Both the position numbers and the translations under genes were made by a program. Below the pieces are notes generated by a model. That model worked only from the letters and a program-made list of their open reading frames with translations. It did not search any database and had not been told where the DNA came from. Positions 1-10,204 of a DNA stretch of 64,000 nt are shown here, one piece after another. Origin of the DNA: Hedera helix (Eukaryota > Streptophyta > Magnoliopsida > Apiales > Araliaceae); contig OX359274.1 in assembly GCA_947179155.2 (NCBI GenBank), positions 49,199,564-49,263,563 on the forward strand. Reading direction: 5' to 3'. Each line of letters starts with the position of its first letter. Positions within the stretch are counted from its first letter, which is position 1.

Positions 1-859
1 AGCTCTTATCGATGTGGCTTTTAGCACTGGCTAGAAGTGGTCCCCTAATTGAAGATCAGACCGTTACACCTTTTATTTCGACTCCATGTATATGCTTTAG
101 TATTATTATTATTATTATTATTATTAATTCCTCCGCTCATTCCTCCGAAAGTGACGATGAGCAATTAAATAGTGGAGTAATATGGATTAATTCTTCTAAG
201 AATGTAGTCTAATTTCTAATAGTGTTTCAAAATATACGAGAAAAATAATTTTTTAAACAGAAAAAATAAGTGTCATATTTGCTGTGATCGAAGATAAGTT
301 ATCTTGTTAATATTTTTATATTTATGATAAATTGTTCTTATATTTTTAGGAGTATATTGTTTTAAGATTAACACATCACATACTGATATGAGATTTTATA
401 AGATTATTATATATTCCTAAGAATATTAATCTTTCTTACGTACCACTATTTGTCTTATTCCCAGAATTGATTAGTCTCGCACTCACTATACACCGGCCTA
501 TAATTGGTTGGTTTATGTAAAATGTAATACTACTTCTCTCTACAAAATTGTGTCCAAGATTTTGGTCAATTGCATTAGACCTCTCTTGAACAATATTATT
601 ATTATTATTACTCCAAATCAAAGTGGTTTTGTTAAGGGGTGGGTGGTGGTTTTAAGGGTGGGTGGGAGAGCTTCGGATAATTAGTTAGTAGCTATAGTTA
701 AATCTATTTTAGTCGATATTTTAATATTTTCATAATAAAAGTATCGTTATAAATGTATAATGATTGTTAAATCGACACTATATATTTTACATGTGAGATC
801 TTACATGTGAAAATATTAAAATTTATTATAAAAATATCAATTTCTTAAATTAAATATAG
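1..859. other. Intergenic, AT-rich, no gene seen
   Basis: No coding pattern is recognised. A short ATT trinucleotide run lies near 102-125 and another near 594-610. The open frames here are short and of low complexity. Confidence 0.6.
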
Positions 860-924
860 ATGATACACAGTTGTTCTTCCCTTTCTGCAGGGCAGCATCT
901 GGACTGTTTTAAGGGCAATATTGG

Positions 925-1030
925 ATTTGTTTTTATGGCAGGCAGGAAGGCAGTCTGTGATGGCTTAAAAATGGCTTATTATAATCTGGGCTTGAAAGAT
1001 TTAATCTTAGAAACTGATCGTAATGCTCAA
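925..1030 (+). pseudogene. Possible RNase H-like (RVT_3) fragment of a retroelement
   Basis: The frame reads GRKAVCDGLKMAYYNLGLKD followed by LILETD. This resembles the AEALALRDGL...LGLKNIIVESD core of the plant RVT_3 / RNase H-like domain found at the end of LINE polyproteins and in cellular relatives. Only about 35 residues match, the sequence runs into a poly-T/poly-A stretch near 1060-1090, and no reverse transcriptase lies upstream. It is probably a decayed fragment; a chance resemblance is possible. Confidence 0.35.
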
Positions 1031-1491
1031 ATCTCTGTTTTGTTTAATATACAATTAGTTATGTTTTTTTTTTTTAAATTAAAAAAAATAAAATACGTAG
1101 CACGCAATATCAACTATAGTTAGATTAAGTTGACGGTCACCAAAAAAAATTGAGAGTACACGTGTCAGTTAAAGGAGCTGTAGTTTTCTTCAATATTGAC
1201 ATCAACCAAATACTGCATAAATCCGTATAAACAAATCAAAAATAAGCCAAAAAAAGAAAAAAGAAGAGGATAGAAGAAACATGGCATCTTAAAAGAAAAT
1301 AATGGACCCACTAAAGGGAATATACTTCTATTTTTAACCTAAAATGTAGTTATCAGTTTCATCATCTCTATGTATGTCAGTATTCTTTGCCCCACACGGC
1401 TACACTAATCATTCCGTATATTGAGTTATTTAGCTTTTAGAACTTAGAAGTACCTGCATGCATGCCCCCATCAAGATTAATTATCAAACAA

Positions 1492-1494
1492 TTA

Positions 1495-1533
<39 letters not shown>
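1492..1533. repeat. Compound (TA)n(CA)n microsatellite
   Basis: An uninterrupted TA run changes directly into an AC/CA run of similar length. No gene is associated with it. Confidence 0.9.
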
Positions 1534-3840
1534 TGGACTACAGATCGGAAGGCTCTAGGTGTATTATTGCAATTGTTTTATGCTTTATAGTTTGGATTTG
1601 GTGTGAGCCTAGGTAGGGCCAATTTTATCAAGACTTGTCTTTTTTTAAAAAGTTATTTTGTATTTTTAAAATAAGTGAATAATATATTTTTTTTATATAT
1701 TTATGAGTTTTAACACACGCGAACACCACAATATATGAAGAAAAAAAATATATAATGTTTACTTGTCACGGATGAAATAATCTCTCCCCCTCTTACTGTC
1801 AAATGGAGCTGATTCTACGCCACCAAATCACTCACCTTATTACTTTTGGGTCACCCTCTTCGTTAGTGCAGCCGCAACTTAGGGTGCTGGTGTGTGTTGC
1901 TCTCAGTCTCGGACTCGAAATGCTCAACAGACATGCTAAAAATAAAGCGTATAATTTACGCTTCTTTTGTAGCTAGGATTTTATAACATCCTACAATCTA
2001 AAATATTTATGTATATAATTTATTTTTTAATTAAATGTGATAGTTTAATTATCTAAAATATTTAGGTATATAGTTTAATTTTAAATTAAATGCGATAGTT
2101 TAATAGAAAGACAATTTCTTTTTATTGTACACTAATTTACATGTCACACACCAAGTGTTTGTTAATAGGGGAAAATAGAATGCTAAAACATAGGAGGCAG
2201 CAGATAATGTGAGAGAGAAGAGTGAATAAAAGATTAATATAAAGAAAATTTAAAGAATAAAATAGGAAAATAAAAAAGGTTATTTGCACCAAATTAACCG
2301 TTAATTATTTCTCTCTCTCTCTCTCTTCATAATATAAATAAATGTTCGAGTCAATCTGTCAATAAAATCAAATAAATATTTCATAAAAAGGATAATTTTT
2401 TTTCTAGTTTTCCCATAATCCTCCTTCCTACACCTCCCCCTTTAGAGAATCTCTAGGCCCTTTTAGGTTCCACACAAGCTCAGGTTGCATGGTTCGTTTT
2501 CTAAGCTCTCCCTCCTAAACAACCCAAGAAAAAATAAAATTCAGTAATAAATCGGGATTTGATTTTCATGTAAATTCTTAGGCTGAAGAGGGCATTAACA
2601 TGTACAATCATTTTACACACAGACAAAAAGACATGTACAATCATTTGGTAAAAGACATGTACAGTCGTACAAAAACTCAGGTAATCAATTTTTGGTCCAT
2701 ATTTAGAAAAACAAATGAGGCGGATGGTGTTCAACCAAAGGGTCTTGACCCAATAGTTACGTCTCGGTAGTGACTAAGGTCGGGTGTGTGTTTAAATTAT
2801 ATCTCAACTGGCAACAAAAAAAAAAAAGAATGAACTGTTCATCAGATTTTTTGAATTTTAAATATTTTTCTTCAAAAAATACATTTTTTTCCCTAAAAAA
2901 TAAATAGTAACTATAAGAGAATCTAAAGAGTCTGGTAAGGCTTGGAACATTTTGTCAAGGTTCAATTAGATTGACATAACATCTCGCACTTCTAGTGGTG
3001 TCCCTATCAGGATGGATCCATACCCCGGCGAGCCCGCAAGTTTTTCATATATGACATGGTCCAATTCGGCAACGATGCATTGGTATGGGCCCGAAGATGG
3101 TAAATGTCGATCTTTAGGAGGGTACTTATACTTGTGATTACGACATTGCCTTCGACTGTACGTCTTTAATGTGGGTTTCTAATTCTCTGGACCTGCACAA
3201 ACATACTTGTAATGGTTTAACGGCTTTTATCACTGTGGAATGCCTCACGTGTAAGTGTTAATGAATAGAGTAAAAAGATAAATAACCAATCTTATCAGTG
3301 TAAAATATGTCTAATATTTCTTTGATCTTTGAACGAATTTTGTTATAGGCAATGATTTATACAATATTTTTTTATAAAACAGTAGATCTTATATCTTAAT
3401 TATACTATAAAATTCACTATTTTATATATAATCATTATATAAATTATTGTATAGATTATTACGTACACGTTAGAGACTCTCTTTTGTAGCCCCAGCCTCT
3501 CTCCCTTAGGCCTGTCACATCAAGGGTAAGGCTATGCGGGTGGAAGGATAATGTTCTATCATTGACATTCGCACTACTCAAGTGACGGTACGGTGAATCC
3601 CTCAACCAAAAACACTAGTATTAACTTTTTGGGATAATTACATTTAGTAATATATTTTAAAAAAATATTACAACAAAAATGTATACATTAAATATTTATA
3701 AAATTAGTGCATTTTCAATATTTAATTTACAAAATTAGTACATTCGTATCCCAATTTAGTTAGGTGATTTTAAAATTTAAATTTTAAAAAGTCAAAATAT
3801 CACCATGAAATATACAATGAATTTTAGATTTGTGTTACTT
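1534..3840. other. Intergenic, no gene seen
   Basis: AT-rich sequence with a (CT)n run near 2311-2326. A GC-richer stretch near 2980-3200 contains no recognisable open frame. The 77-residue minus-strand frame at 2501-2734 shows no family signature. Confidence 0.5.
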
Positions 3841-3848
3841 TTCAAAAA

Positions 3849-4095
3849 GGAGAAAGTGAGGATAAGAAAAAAGATGGTGGTGGTGGCGGAAGAAGGTGGT
3901 GGTGGTTGTGGCGGAGGAATAAGATGGTGGTGATTGTGGCAGAGGAAGATGGTGGTGGTTTTTTGGCGGAGGAAGAATATGGTGATGGAGGCGGAAGAAG
4001 GTGGTGGTGGTTGTAGCGGAGGAAGAATATGGTGGTGGAAGAGAAAAGAAGATGGTGGTGGTTGTGGCGGAGGAAGAAAAAATTGCAGTTTTTTC
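3849..4095. repeat. Purine-rich GGTGGT/GGCGGAGGAAGA minisatellite, block 1
   Basis: Imperfect tandem units combine GATGGTGGTGGT with GGCGGAGGAAGA, almost all purine plus T on the plus strand. The minus strand reads as proline-rich open frames (PPPQPPPSS), which come from the repeat and are not a gene. A shorter version of the block recurs at 4288-4370. Confidence 0.7.
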
Positions 4096-4760
4096 ATCTC
4101 CATACCTACAGTTTTGTCATAATACAGTTAGTAACAAAACCTTCATACCAAGGTAACCAAACCTTCATATCAAAGTAACCAAAACCTTCATACCAATGTA
4201 ACCAAATCTTCATACCAAGGTAACCAATCCATATCCATACCTGCATTTTTTTCATAGTGCAGATTCATAAAGCGATACTTTTTGAAGGGGGAGAAAGTGA
4301 GGATGAGGAAGAAGATAGTGGTGGAGGCGGAAAAAGATGGTGGCGGTTGTGGCGGAGGAAGAAAAAACTGCAGTTTTTTCACCTCCACACCTGCAGTTTT
4401 GTCATAATACAGTTGGTAACCAAACCTTCATATCAAGGTAACCACTAACCAAACCTTCATACCAAGGTAACCAAAACCTTCATACCAATGTAACCAAACC
4501 TTTATACCAAGGTAACCAATCTATTTTCACAACTACAATTTTTTCATAGTGCAGTTGGTAGCCAAACTTTTATACCAAGGTAAACAATTCAGTTTTATTA
4601 TTTGAATGTGATGCAGTTGGTTGCAACCGGTCTAATTCAAGCGCCTAGGCGCTTGGGCACAACCAAACTTGAAGGTAACCAAACACGTATATGAAGGTAA
4701 CCAAATACGTATATGAAGGTATAAAGGTAACTAATTTATGACTGTGTAGTAACTACGAGT
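4096..4760. repeat. Minisatellite of about 21 bp, unit like GGTAACCAAACCTTCATACC
   Basis: Units of roughly 20-22 bp based on GTAACCAAACCTTCATACCAAG recur through 4130-4240, 4410-4530 and, more decayed, 4555-4760. The blocks are interrupted by a second purine-rich block at 4288-4370. The pair [purine block + GCAGTTTTTTCA leader + minisatellite] occurs twice, so a larger segment of about 290 bp has itself been duplicated. Confidence 0.7.
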
Positions 4761-4870
4761 CAGTAACCAAATTCTTCGAGTTTCTTGTCAATGGTGGTTT
4801 TGAAAGAGATGGATCAACCAGACCGCACCCCTGTCAAGGATTCCTGTTAAAAATGCACATATATATGTCT

Positions 4871-5000
4871 AGTTGGAAGGAGAAGGTGGAGGCGAAGAAG
4901 AGAGAAAAGGAGAAGGTGGAGGCAGAGGAGAGAGGAGAAAGAAAAGGAGAAGGTGGAGGCGGAGGAGAGAGAAAAGGAGGTGGAGGCGGAAGATGAAGAT
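4871..5000. repeat. Purine-only GGAGAAGGTGGAGGC tandem tract
   Basis: About 130 bp of nearly pure purine with repeated GGAGAAGGTGGAGGCGGAGGAGAGA-like units, longer than chance would give. It could form triplex DNA. The proline/serine-rich minus-strand frame is a shadow of it. Confidence 0.7.
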
Positions 5001-6377
5001 GACGTGGTTTTTGTGTTGTACTCTTTTTGTAATTATTTTGTGAATGCACTAATCTTGTAATTAATTTATAAATGTTGTATATTACTGTAAAGAGTCCTAT
5101 TTTTTTGGATACCACTGTTAGAACGAGCTTGGGCCTCTCGACAGCTAGGCTCAGACTTAGTTGGCCCTTCTGGGCTCCCAACCGTTGGGCCTTCTAGATA
5201 TATATCTTAGCAGGGTGTTTAGACCGTTCAAAAATGTAAACGCATTTAAAAAAAATTATTAGTCCACAAATAATTATTTTTTTTGGACATGAACAAATAA
5301 TTTATTTCAATTACAATTTATTTAACTCATAAACACACATGTTGTATGTAAAAGTACTGAATATTACCATTGCAAATGTTGTAATCACCAATTATTATTG
5401 TTCCAATTACCAATTTAGTTAACTGAGTTTCTATTTGAAAATGGAGTTATTGTAGTTCTATGGATATTCAAAAACAAGAGCCTGGAATTTCTGGGTTTAA
5501 GGAGGAGGGCCGAAGGCTTCATCATCTTCTCAGTTCCCACTATTAGATGGTAACCATTAGACCTAAATATTACGCATATGCGTTCGAGCCCAAACTATGG
5601 TATGCAACCAATGCCCATACGCTCATACCTTCATGTTCTAATTATTTTCAATTTAAGTTTTGCTAAATGAACAATTTGTAAATATTTGTCAATGGCATGC
5701 ATGATAAAAAAATTGAAAAAATTATAGTGATAATATAATGATAAAAAAAAAATAAAAAACTACTATGACCTTTCTTAGCTACTTCCTTCCAGTGCAGAAA
5801 AATGTTCTGATTTAAAAATTTTGTGAGCATTAAGAATATAATGTTGTTTTATGTTCATCCTTAAAATACTAAGTTGAGACTAATTTTGTAGCTGTAATAT
5901 CTCTTATTACAAAGCGGCTCTTTGAAGTTAGTGATGAATTTGTGTCATATTATTTTTTTCTCTTTTGTTTCTATAATTTTAATTATATATATATATTTTT
6001 GTTTTTTTATATTAATTTTTTTAATCACTTTATTTAGTTCTCTAAATTTTATAAAAAAATTTATTTATTTCTATATAATTTACGAGCTATATAAAGAAAA
6101 TCTCTACGACTCTTAAGAAAGAGCTATAAGCAAGAAAGATTAGCTTGAGATGAGACAAAAAAATAAGAATGAATAACAAGGTGCGAAGCGACAGTCTTGT
6201 AACTTACACAAGTAACGCTTATATCAACTTTTTGGTTTGGGTTGGGGGGGGGGGGGGATTATGGAGTATTTTCTTTTAAAATTATCTGTTTATCAAAATT
6301 AACATGAGAGGTGAGTCGTATATACCGAGTTGACTCAGTATCATCTGGGTCCAACTCGAACAGACGTCAAACTTCTA
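5001..6377. other. Intergenic, no gene seen
   Basis: AT-rich, with a T-rich stretch at 5950-6060 whose 64-residue open frame is low complexity. A G homopolymer of about 14 bases lies at 6244-6257. I looked here for a 5' LTR or primer binding site belonging to the downstream chimera and found none that is convincing. Confidence 0.5.
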
Positions 6378-6408
6378 AGGATGGGCTGACAGGCAACGAC
6401 CTCATCAA

Positions 6409-6510
6409 CCAAGCGGTGCTTCTACTGGTATATATGAAGCTCTGGAATTAAGAGATGGAGGTTCACATTACCTTGGAAAAGGTGTTCTAAAGGCTGTGGA
6501 GAATGAGAAC
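6409..6510 (+). pseudogene. Enolase exon-derived fragment
   Basis: Reads PSGASTGIYEALELRDGG, then HYLGKGV and KAVEN, which is the N-terminal enolase segment containing the conserved PSGAST(G)IYEALELRD motif. About 34 residues are kept. The upstream sequence does not continue as enolase, so a junction lies at or just before 6409. The 3' junction with the aconitase piece falls near an AAC/AAT Asn codon. Confidence 0.85.
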
Positions 6511-6714
6511 TCTGGGGACCTTGAGGAATCAGTTGCTTCTATAGTTGCAGACAATGAAATTGTTGTTGCAGCTGTGCTTTCTGGAAATCGGAGCTTTGAA
6601 GGTCGTGATCCACTAACAACAGCTAACTATCTTGCTTCTCTTCCTTTAGTTGTGGCTTATGCATTGGCTATCACGGTTGATATTGATTTCGAGGAGCTCA
6701 TTGGTACAGAAAAA
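6511..6714 (+). pseudogene. Aconitase fragment
   Basis: Reads SGDLEESVASIVADN, then [30 protein letters not shown] and TVDIDFEELIGT. This matches the aconitate hydratase segment with [40 protein letters not shown]. Compared with that consensus it lacks the VH of GRVHPL and differs by several substitutions. About 68 residues; it ends just before the EHD start codon. Confidence 0.85.
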
Positions 6715-7884
6715 ATGGAAATTGTCTCAGATTTGATCACTTATTGTTCAAAAGAGCATCAGAAAATCTATCAACAATGGTTCAATTTCGCCGATTCAGA
6801 TGGTGATGGCGGTCTAACTGGAAATGATGCCACACAGTTCTTCTCTATGTCGAATTTGTCTCAGGCTGAACTCAAACAGGTTTGGGCAATTGCAGATTCC
6901 AAGCAACAAGGTTTTTTAGGATTCCAAGAGTTCATCACTGCAGTGCAGTTGTTATCCTTGGCACAAGCAGGACATGAACCAAGCCCAGATCTCCTAAAAA
7001 CTACAGTTGACATCGACAATATAAATCCTCCATTGATGGAAGGCTTGGAATCTTTATTAGCGAAGAAGGTTTCAACAACCAATGGTGAATGCAAAACAAA
7101 TGGAATTACAAAATTGCAACCGTTTCAACCAACTAATCTGTTCACTCCGAAATTTAGTAAGGAGAGGCCCCAGACATTTCTAAATCCAGTTACTCCAATA
7201 ATTGACGGCTTGAAAAGATTGTACATTGAAAAGTTAAAGCCCTTGGAAGTGGTTTACCGTTTCAATGATTTTGCATTTCCCTTATTGACAAATAGCGATT
7301 TTGATGCTAAACCCATGGTTATGCTCCTGGGTCAGTACCCAACTGGGAAAACAACATTTCTTAAACATTTGCTCAAATGCAACTACCTAGGATCTCACAT
7401 TGGACCAGAGCCAACTACTGATCGTTTTATTGTTATTATGTCTGGACCTGATGAGAGGAGTATAACCGGGAACACGATAGTTGTTCATGCTGAGATGCCA
7501 TTTGGTGGTCTGACAACTTTTGGTGGAGCATTTTTATCAAAATTTGAATGTTCCCAAATGCTACATAATCTGCTGGAACCTATTACATTTACGGATTTTT
7601 CCGGGGTTCTATCGGGAGAGAAGCAACGGACACAACAAAGTTATGACTTTACGGGTGTAATATTCTGGGTTATTGCAAAATGTGATCATGTTCTCCTTCT
7701 CTGTGGCCCTCATAAACTTGATATATGTGATGAATTCAAGCGTGTGATTTCATCTCTACGTGGTTATGATGACGAGATACACGCAGTCCTTAACAAAGCA
7801 GACCAAGTTAATACACAACAACTTATGAGAGTCTACAGTACCTTATTGTGGTCAGTTGGAAAAGTTTTCAACACTCAGGAGGTA
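6715..7884 (+). pseudogene. EH-domain GTPase (EHD1/2-type) fragment
   Basis: It begins at the native Met (MEIVSDLITYCSKEHQKIYQ) and covers the EH/EF-hand region (DSDGDGGLTGNDATQF, 6796-6843; ELKQVWAIADSK) and much of the dynamin-like G domain. G1 reads GQYPTGKTT (consensus GQYSTGKTT), G3 reads DFSG instead of DTPG, and G4 NKAD is intact at 7792-7803. EHD proteins act in endocytic recycling. The piece stops at VGKVFNTQEV, so the rest of the G domain and the C-terminal helical part are missing. The changed G3 argues against GTPase function. Confidence 0.88.
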
Positions 7885-8566
7885 GTACTACTAATCGTTG
7901 CACTAGAATGTGCCCTTGGTTCATCTGAGTTGCAACAGGAGTTAGCTATGGTTTTTCCTAAATCAACAGTTTACTATGAGATTAAGCGTGTATCTTTTGT
8001 CAAGAAGAAGGAATCGTGGGATATGAAAACGGAGGAGATGATTGAGGCTGCTGGTAAAAAGAAAGAAGATGGTAATGCATGTTTCAAGGCGGGTAAGTAT
8101 ACAAGGGCTTCAAGGCACTATGAGAAGGCTGCGAAGTACATTGAGTATGATACCTTCTTTGGAGAAGAGGAGAAAAAGCAGGCCAAAACACTGAAGGTGA
8201 CTTGCAATCTCAACAATGCAGCTTGCAAGCTGCAATTAAGACAAGCAAGCAGAGAAACTATGCACCAAGGTACTGGAAGTAGAGAGTAAGAATGTGAAAG
8301 CCCTGTACAGGAGGGCTCAAGCTTATATTAACTTAGGTGATCTGAATTTGGCTGCAATTGACATCAAAAAAGCTCTTGAGCTTGACTCTGCTAACAGGGA
8401 TGTGAAGCTCGAGTATAAAGTTTTTAAGGAGAAGATAAGGGAGTTCAACAAAAAGGTTGCCAAGTTTTACGGAAATATGTTTACCAAGTTGAACAAACTG
8501 GAGCCTTTTGAGTCTGACAAATCAGCTTCCAAGGAGGCAGAGCCAACGAGTGTTGAGGAATCCAAG
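7879..8566 (+). pseudogene. FKBP62/ROF1-type TPR fragment, frameshifted
   Basis: It reads GSSELQQELAMV...STVYYEI (end of the last FKBP domain), VKKKESWDMKTEEMIEAAGKKKEDGNACFKAGKY, and then the TPR helices EYDTFFGEEEKKQAKTLKVTCNLNNAACKL. A small deletion at 8238-8252 breaks the frame. The +1-shifted frame resumes as KLCTKVLEVESKNVKALYRRAQAY and runs through EFNKKVAKFYGNMF to KEAEPTSVE. ROF1-type proteins are HSP90-binding immunophilins in heat responses. Only the C-terminal half is present and the peptidyl-prolyl isomerase active sites are absent. Confidence 0.88.
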
Positions 8567-8731
8567 GTTATTGTGAAGAAATTTCATGAAGTTGGTATCA
8601 AAGTTCTTGGAGCTGCTGTTCTGAACCACCGTTATGCACATCATCATAATCAAAATGGTGTTTGGAATAATTTTGGTGGCCATTTAAATTGGGATGACGT
8701 GGCTGTTGTTACTGATGATCCACATTTCCAA
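8558..8731 (+). pseudogene. Alpha-amylase 3 (plastid type) fragment
   Basis: Reads VKKFHEVGIKVLGAAVLNHR, then NQNGVWNNFGGHLNWDD and VVTDDPHFQ. This matches the AMY3-type segment containing conserved region I (GDAVLNHRCA) of glycosyl hydrolase family 13. The consensus Asp of DAVLNHR is Ala here. About 58 residues. Confidence 0.82.
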
Positions 8732-8851
8732 AAAGGGTTCCCAAAAGTAGCTTTCCATTTTATGAGTGATGATGAAGTTTGTTTCAAATTGGCAATTGAG
8801 AATGGAAACTATCATAAGGTAATTGTTACAGCCAAGGAAGTTGATAAGAAA
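8729..8851 (+). pseudogene. Coatomer subunit alpha fragment
   Basis: Reads QKGFPKVAFHFMSDDEVCFKL, then AIENGNYHKVIVTAKEVDKK. This matches the COPI alpha segment with QQKGFPEVALHFVKDERTRFNLALE and a SAKEIDEK end. The final 20 codons, to the stop at 8912-8914, read FCAIIRQYERINPWSQGLIE; I do not recognise them, and they may come from a seventh source or from retroelement sequence. The junction with the amylase piece shares a CAA codon. Confidence 0.75.
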
Positions 8852-8922
8852 TTTTGTGCAATTATTAGACAGTATGAAAGAATTAATCCTTGGAGTCAAG
8901 GATTGATTGAATGAGGGAGTAT

Positions 8923-9223
8923 TGTTAAGATGAGAGCCCAGAAAAATAAGTTACTTCAATTAAAAAAATCAGTTAGTTTATATAACACCAAAACGCATCG
9001 TTTTGGGGCACTTATCCTTTATTGTTACAATGCCAGGTGTTGAGTTGTTGGAGGACACGTGAGTTGAGCAGAGTCGGTTGAGCCTTTAGGCTATACAACA
9101 ACACCCATGTAATGAGGAAAGCATCGAACAATTGAATGAAATTTTACTTCCAGTATTTTACTTCCAGTATTTTCCTTTCCTGCATTTCCTTTATTTTTCT
9201 GCACTTTGTTCAATTTGATAACA
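8923..9223 (+). mobile_element. Probable Copia-type 3' LTR
   Basis: Immediately after the chimera stop codon comes a purine-rich GAGGGAGTAT followed by TGTTAAGATGAGAG, the usual layout of a Copia polypurine tract and LTR start. The stretch contains CACGTG-like and CCCATGTAATGAGG sequence and ends with TTTGATAACA in the style of an LTR terminus (TG...CA). No matching 5' LTR, primer binding site or gag-pol is visible, so the right end and the element's identity are tentative. Confidence 0.45.
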
Positions 9224-9273
9224 GTAGTCATGACAAATTGGTTTGCTGTTTTCTTTGCTTGCGTTTATTATCA

Positions 9274-9560
9274 TGGCCACTAATAAACATGGTGATTGGA
9301 AAGATTTTGACAATTATCAAGAAAACAGGTTAGAATATAGATATTAATTGTATATAAATGGTTTTTATTTTTGTGCTTTATACTCCTATAAAGATTGAAT
9401 TTTTGTTGTTAATTGATTTTAATATTTCAGGTAGGTGTTGAGAATAGCGATTCTATATACAGGAGGGCAAGTTTTCCGACAAGTTCATGAGCTTTCTACA
9501 GGGAAAGAAGTGTATTCCCGGCGGAATTTGGCGTTGTTCGACTTTATTGGTGATCAGGTT
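9274..9560 (+). pseudogene. Possible exon remnants of an unrecognised gene
   Basis: MATNKHGDWKDFDNYQEN (9274-9328) is followed by a GT donor-like site. After an AG acceptor-like site near 9431 comes VLRIAILYTGGQVFRQVHEL and STGKEVYSRRNLALFDFIGD (about 9432-9559), followed by another GT. The second stretch has coding-like composition, but the two do not join in one open phase because a TAG intervenes. I do not recognise the family. It may be a further captured or decayed exon. Confidence 0.3.
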
Positions 9561-10204
9561 GGTGTTTTTTTGAAGTCTTTCAATCGATTATTTAATTCTT
9601 TCAGCTATATGGAATTCGGGTGTGTTTAAATTTCACTTTTAAATTATGTTCTATTTTGGGGTGAATAAAGTTGAGGTGAAATGCGACGGCCAGATATTGC
9701 TGGTTTGAAGCCTAGGCATTCCACTGGACTTGTAACATTCATCCATTTTATGAAAAGATAATTGAGAAAGATAATTGGCAGGGGTTTGGCCAAATTTTTT
9801 AGATAATTTTATACTTTGTAGTCAGATGCATACGTAAAACGTATATTTGATTACAATATTATTAATATAACAAGTAATATCATTATATATATGTATATAT
9901 CCACGTCTTATTAACCCTTAATACACGTTTTTAATACATGTGTTAATAAATATTTAATTTCTTAATTGTTTTAAAAATAATATAAATTAAATTATTATTT
10001 ATTTTAAAAATATTAGAGGAAAATACTAAAAGAGTAAAAATGATGTGAGATTGAGAGTTATAAATTTTTTAATTTAACCTTGTATATTAGAAAATTTTAG
10101 TGAGATCAATTTGTTTTTACTTTCAAATATCTCTCATCTTGTGGTGAAAGAACAGCGAACACCTACTTAAGCATGTCTAGTCAGTCGGGGCTTAATTTCT
10201 CATA

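Larger units (their letters stand above)
6378..8914 (+). pseudogene. Intronless six-gene chimera (enolase-aconitase-EHD-ROF1-AMY3-COPA)
   Basis: One sense reading frame is open from about 6381 to 8289, then continues after a frameshift (8238-8252) to a stop at 8914. It joins pieces of six unrelated cellular proteins, each recognisable by eye: enolase, aconitase, an EH-domain (EHD) GTPase, FKBP62/ROF1, alpha-amylase 3 and coatomer alpha. No introns interrupt the pieces, although several source genes are intron-rich in plants, so the material was copied from spliced mRNA. No ATG lies in the open frame before the EHD piece; the in-frame GTG at 6496 is not a credible start, so any protein would probably begin at the EHD Met, 6715. 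Key residues are altered: the EHD G3 motif DTPG reads DFSG at 7594-7605. It is best read as a transduplicated pseudogene, probably carried by an LTR retrotransposon. It is not the working copy of any of the six genes. Confidence 0.85.

Noticed and set aside
3792..4388. Proline-rich open frames on the minus strand (PPPQPPPSS...)
   Set aside because: They are the translation of the GGTGGT/GGCGGAGGAAGA repeat, with no start context, domain or splice structure; not a gene.
6139..6180. Weak similarity (AGATGAGA...AAAAATAAG) to the start of the Copia-like LTR at 8923, as a possible 5' LTR of the chimera
   Set aside because: The match is short, AT-rich and does not continue; not enough to call an LTR.
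8294..8914. Second open frame of the chimera considered as a separate gene
   Set aside because: It continues the ROF1 TPR region interrupted by a small frameshift; its apparent start lies inside a TPR helix.
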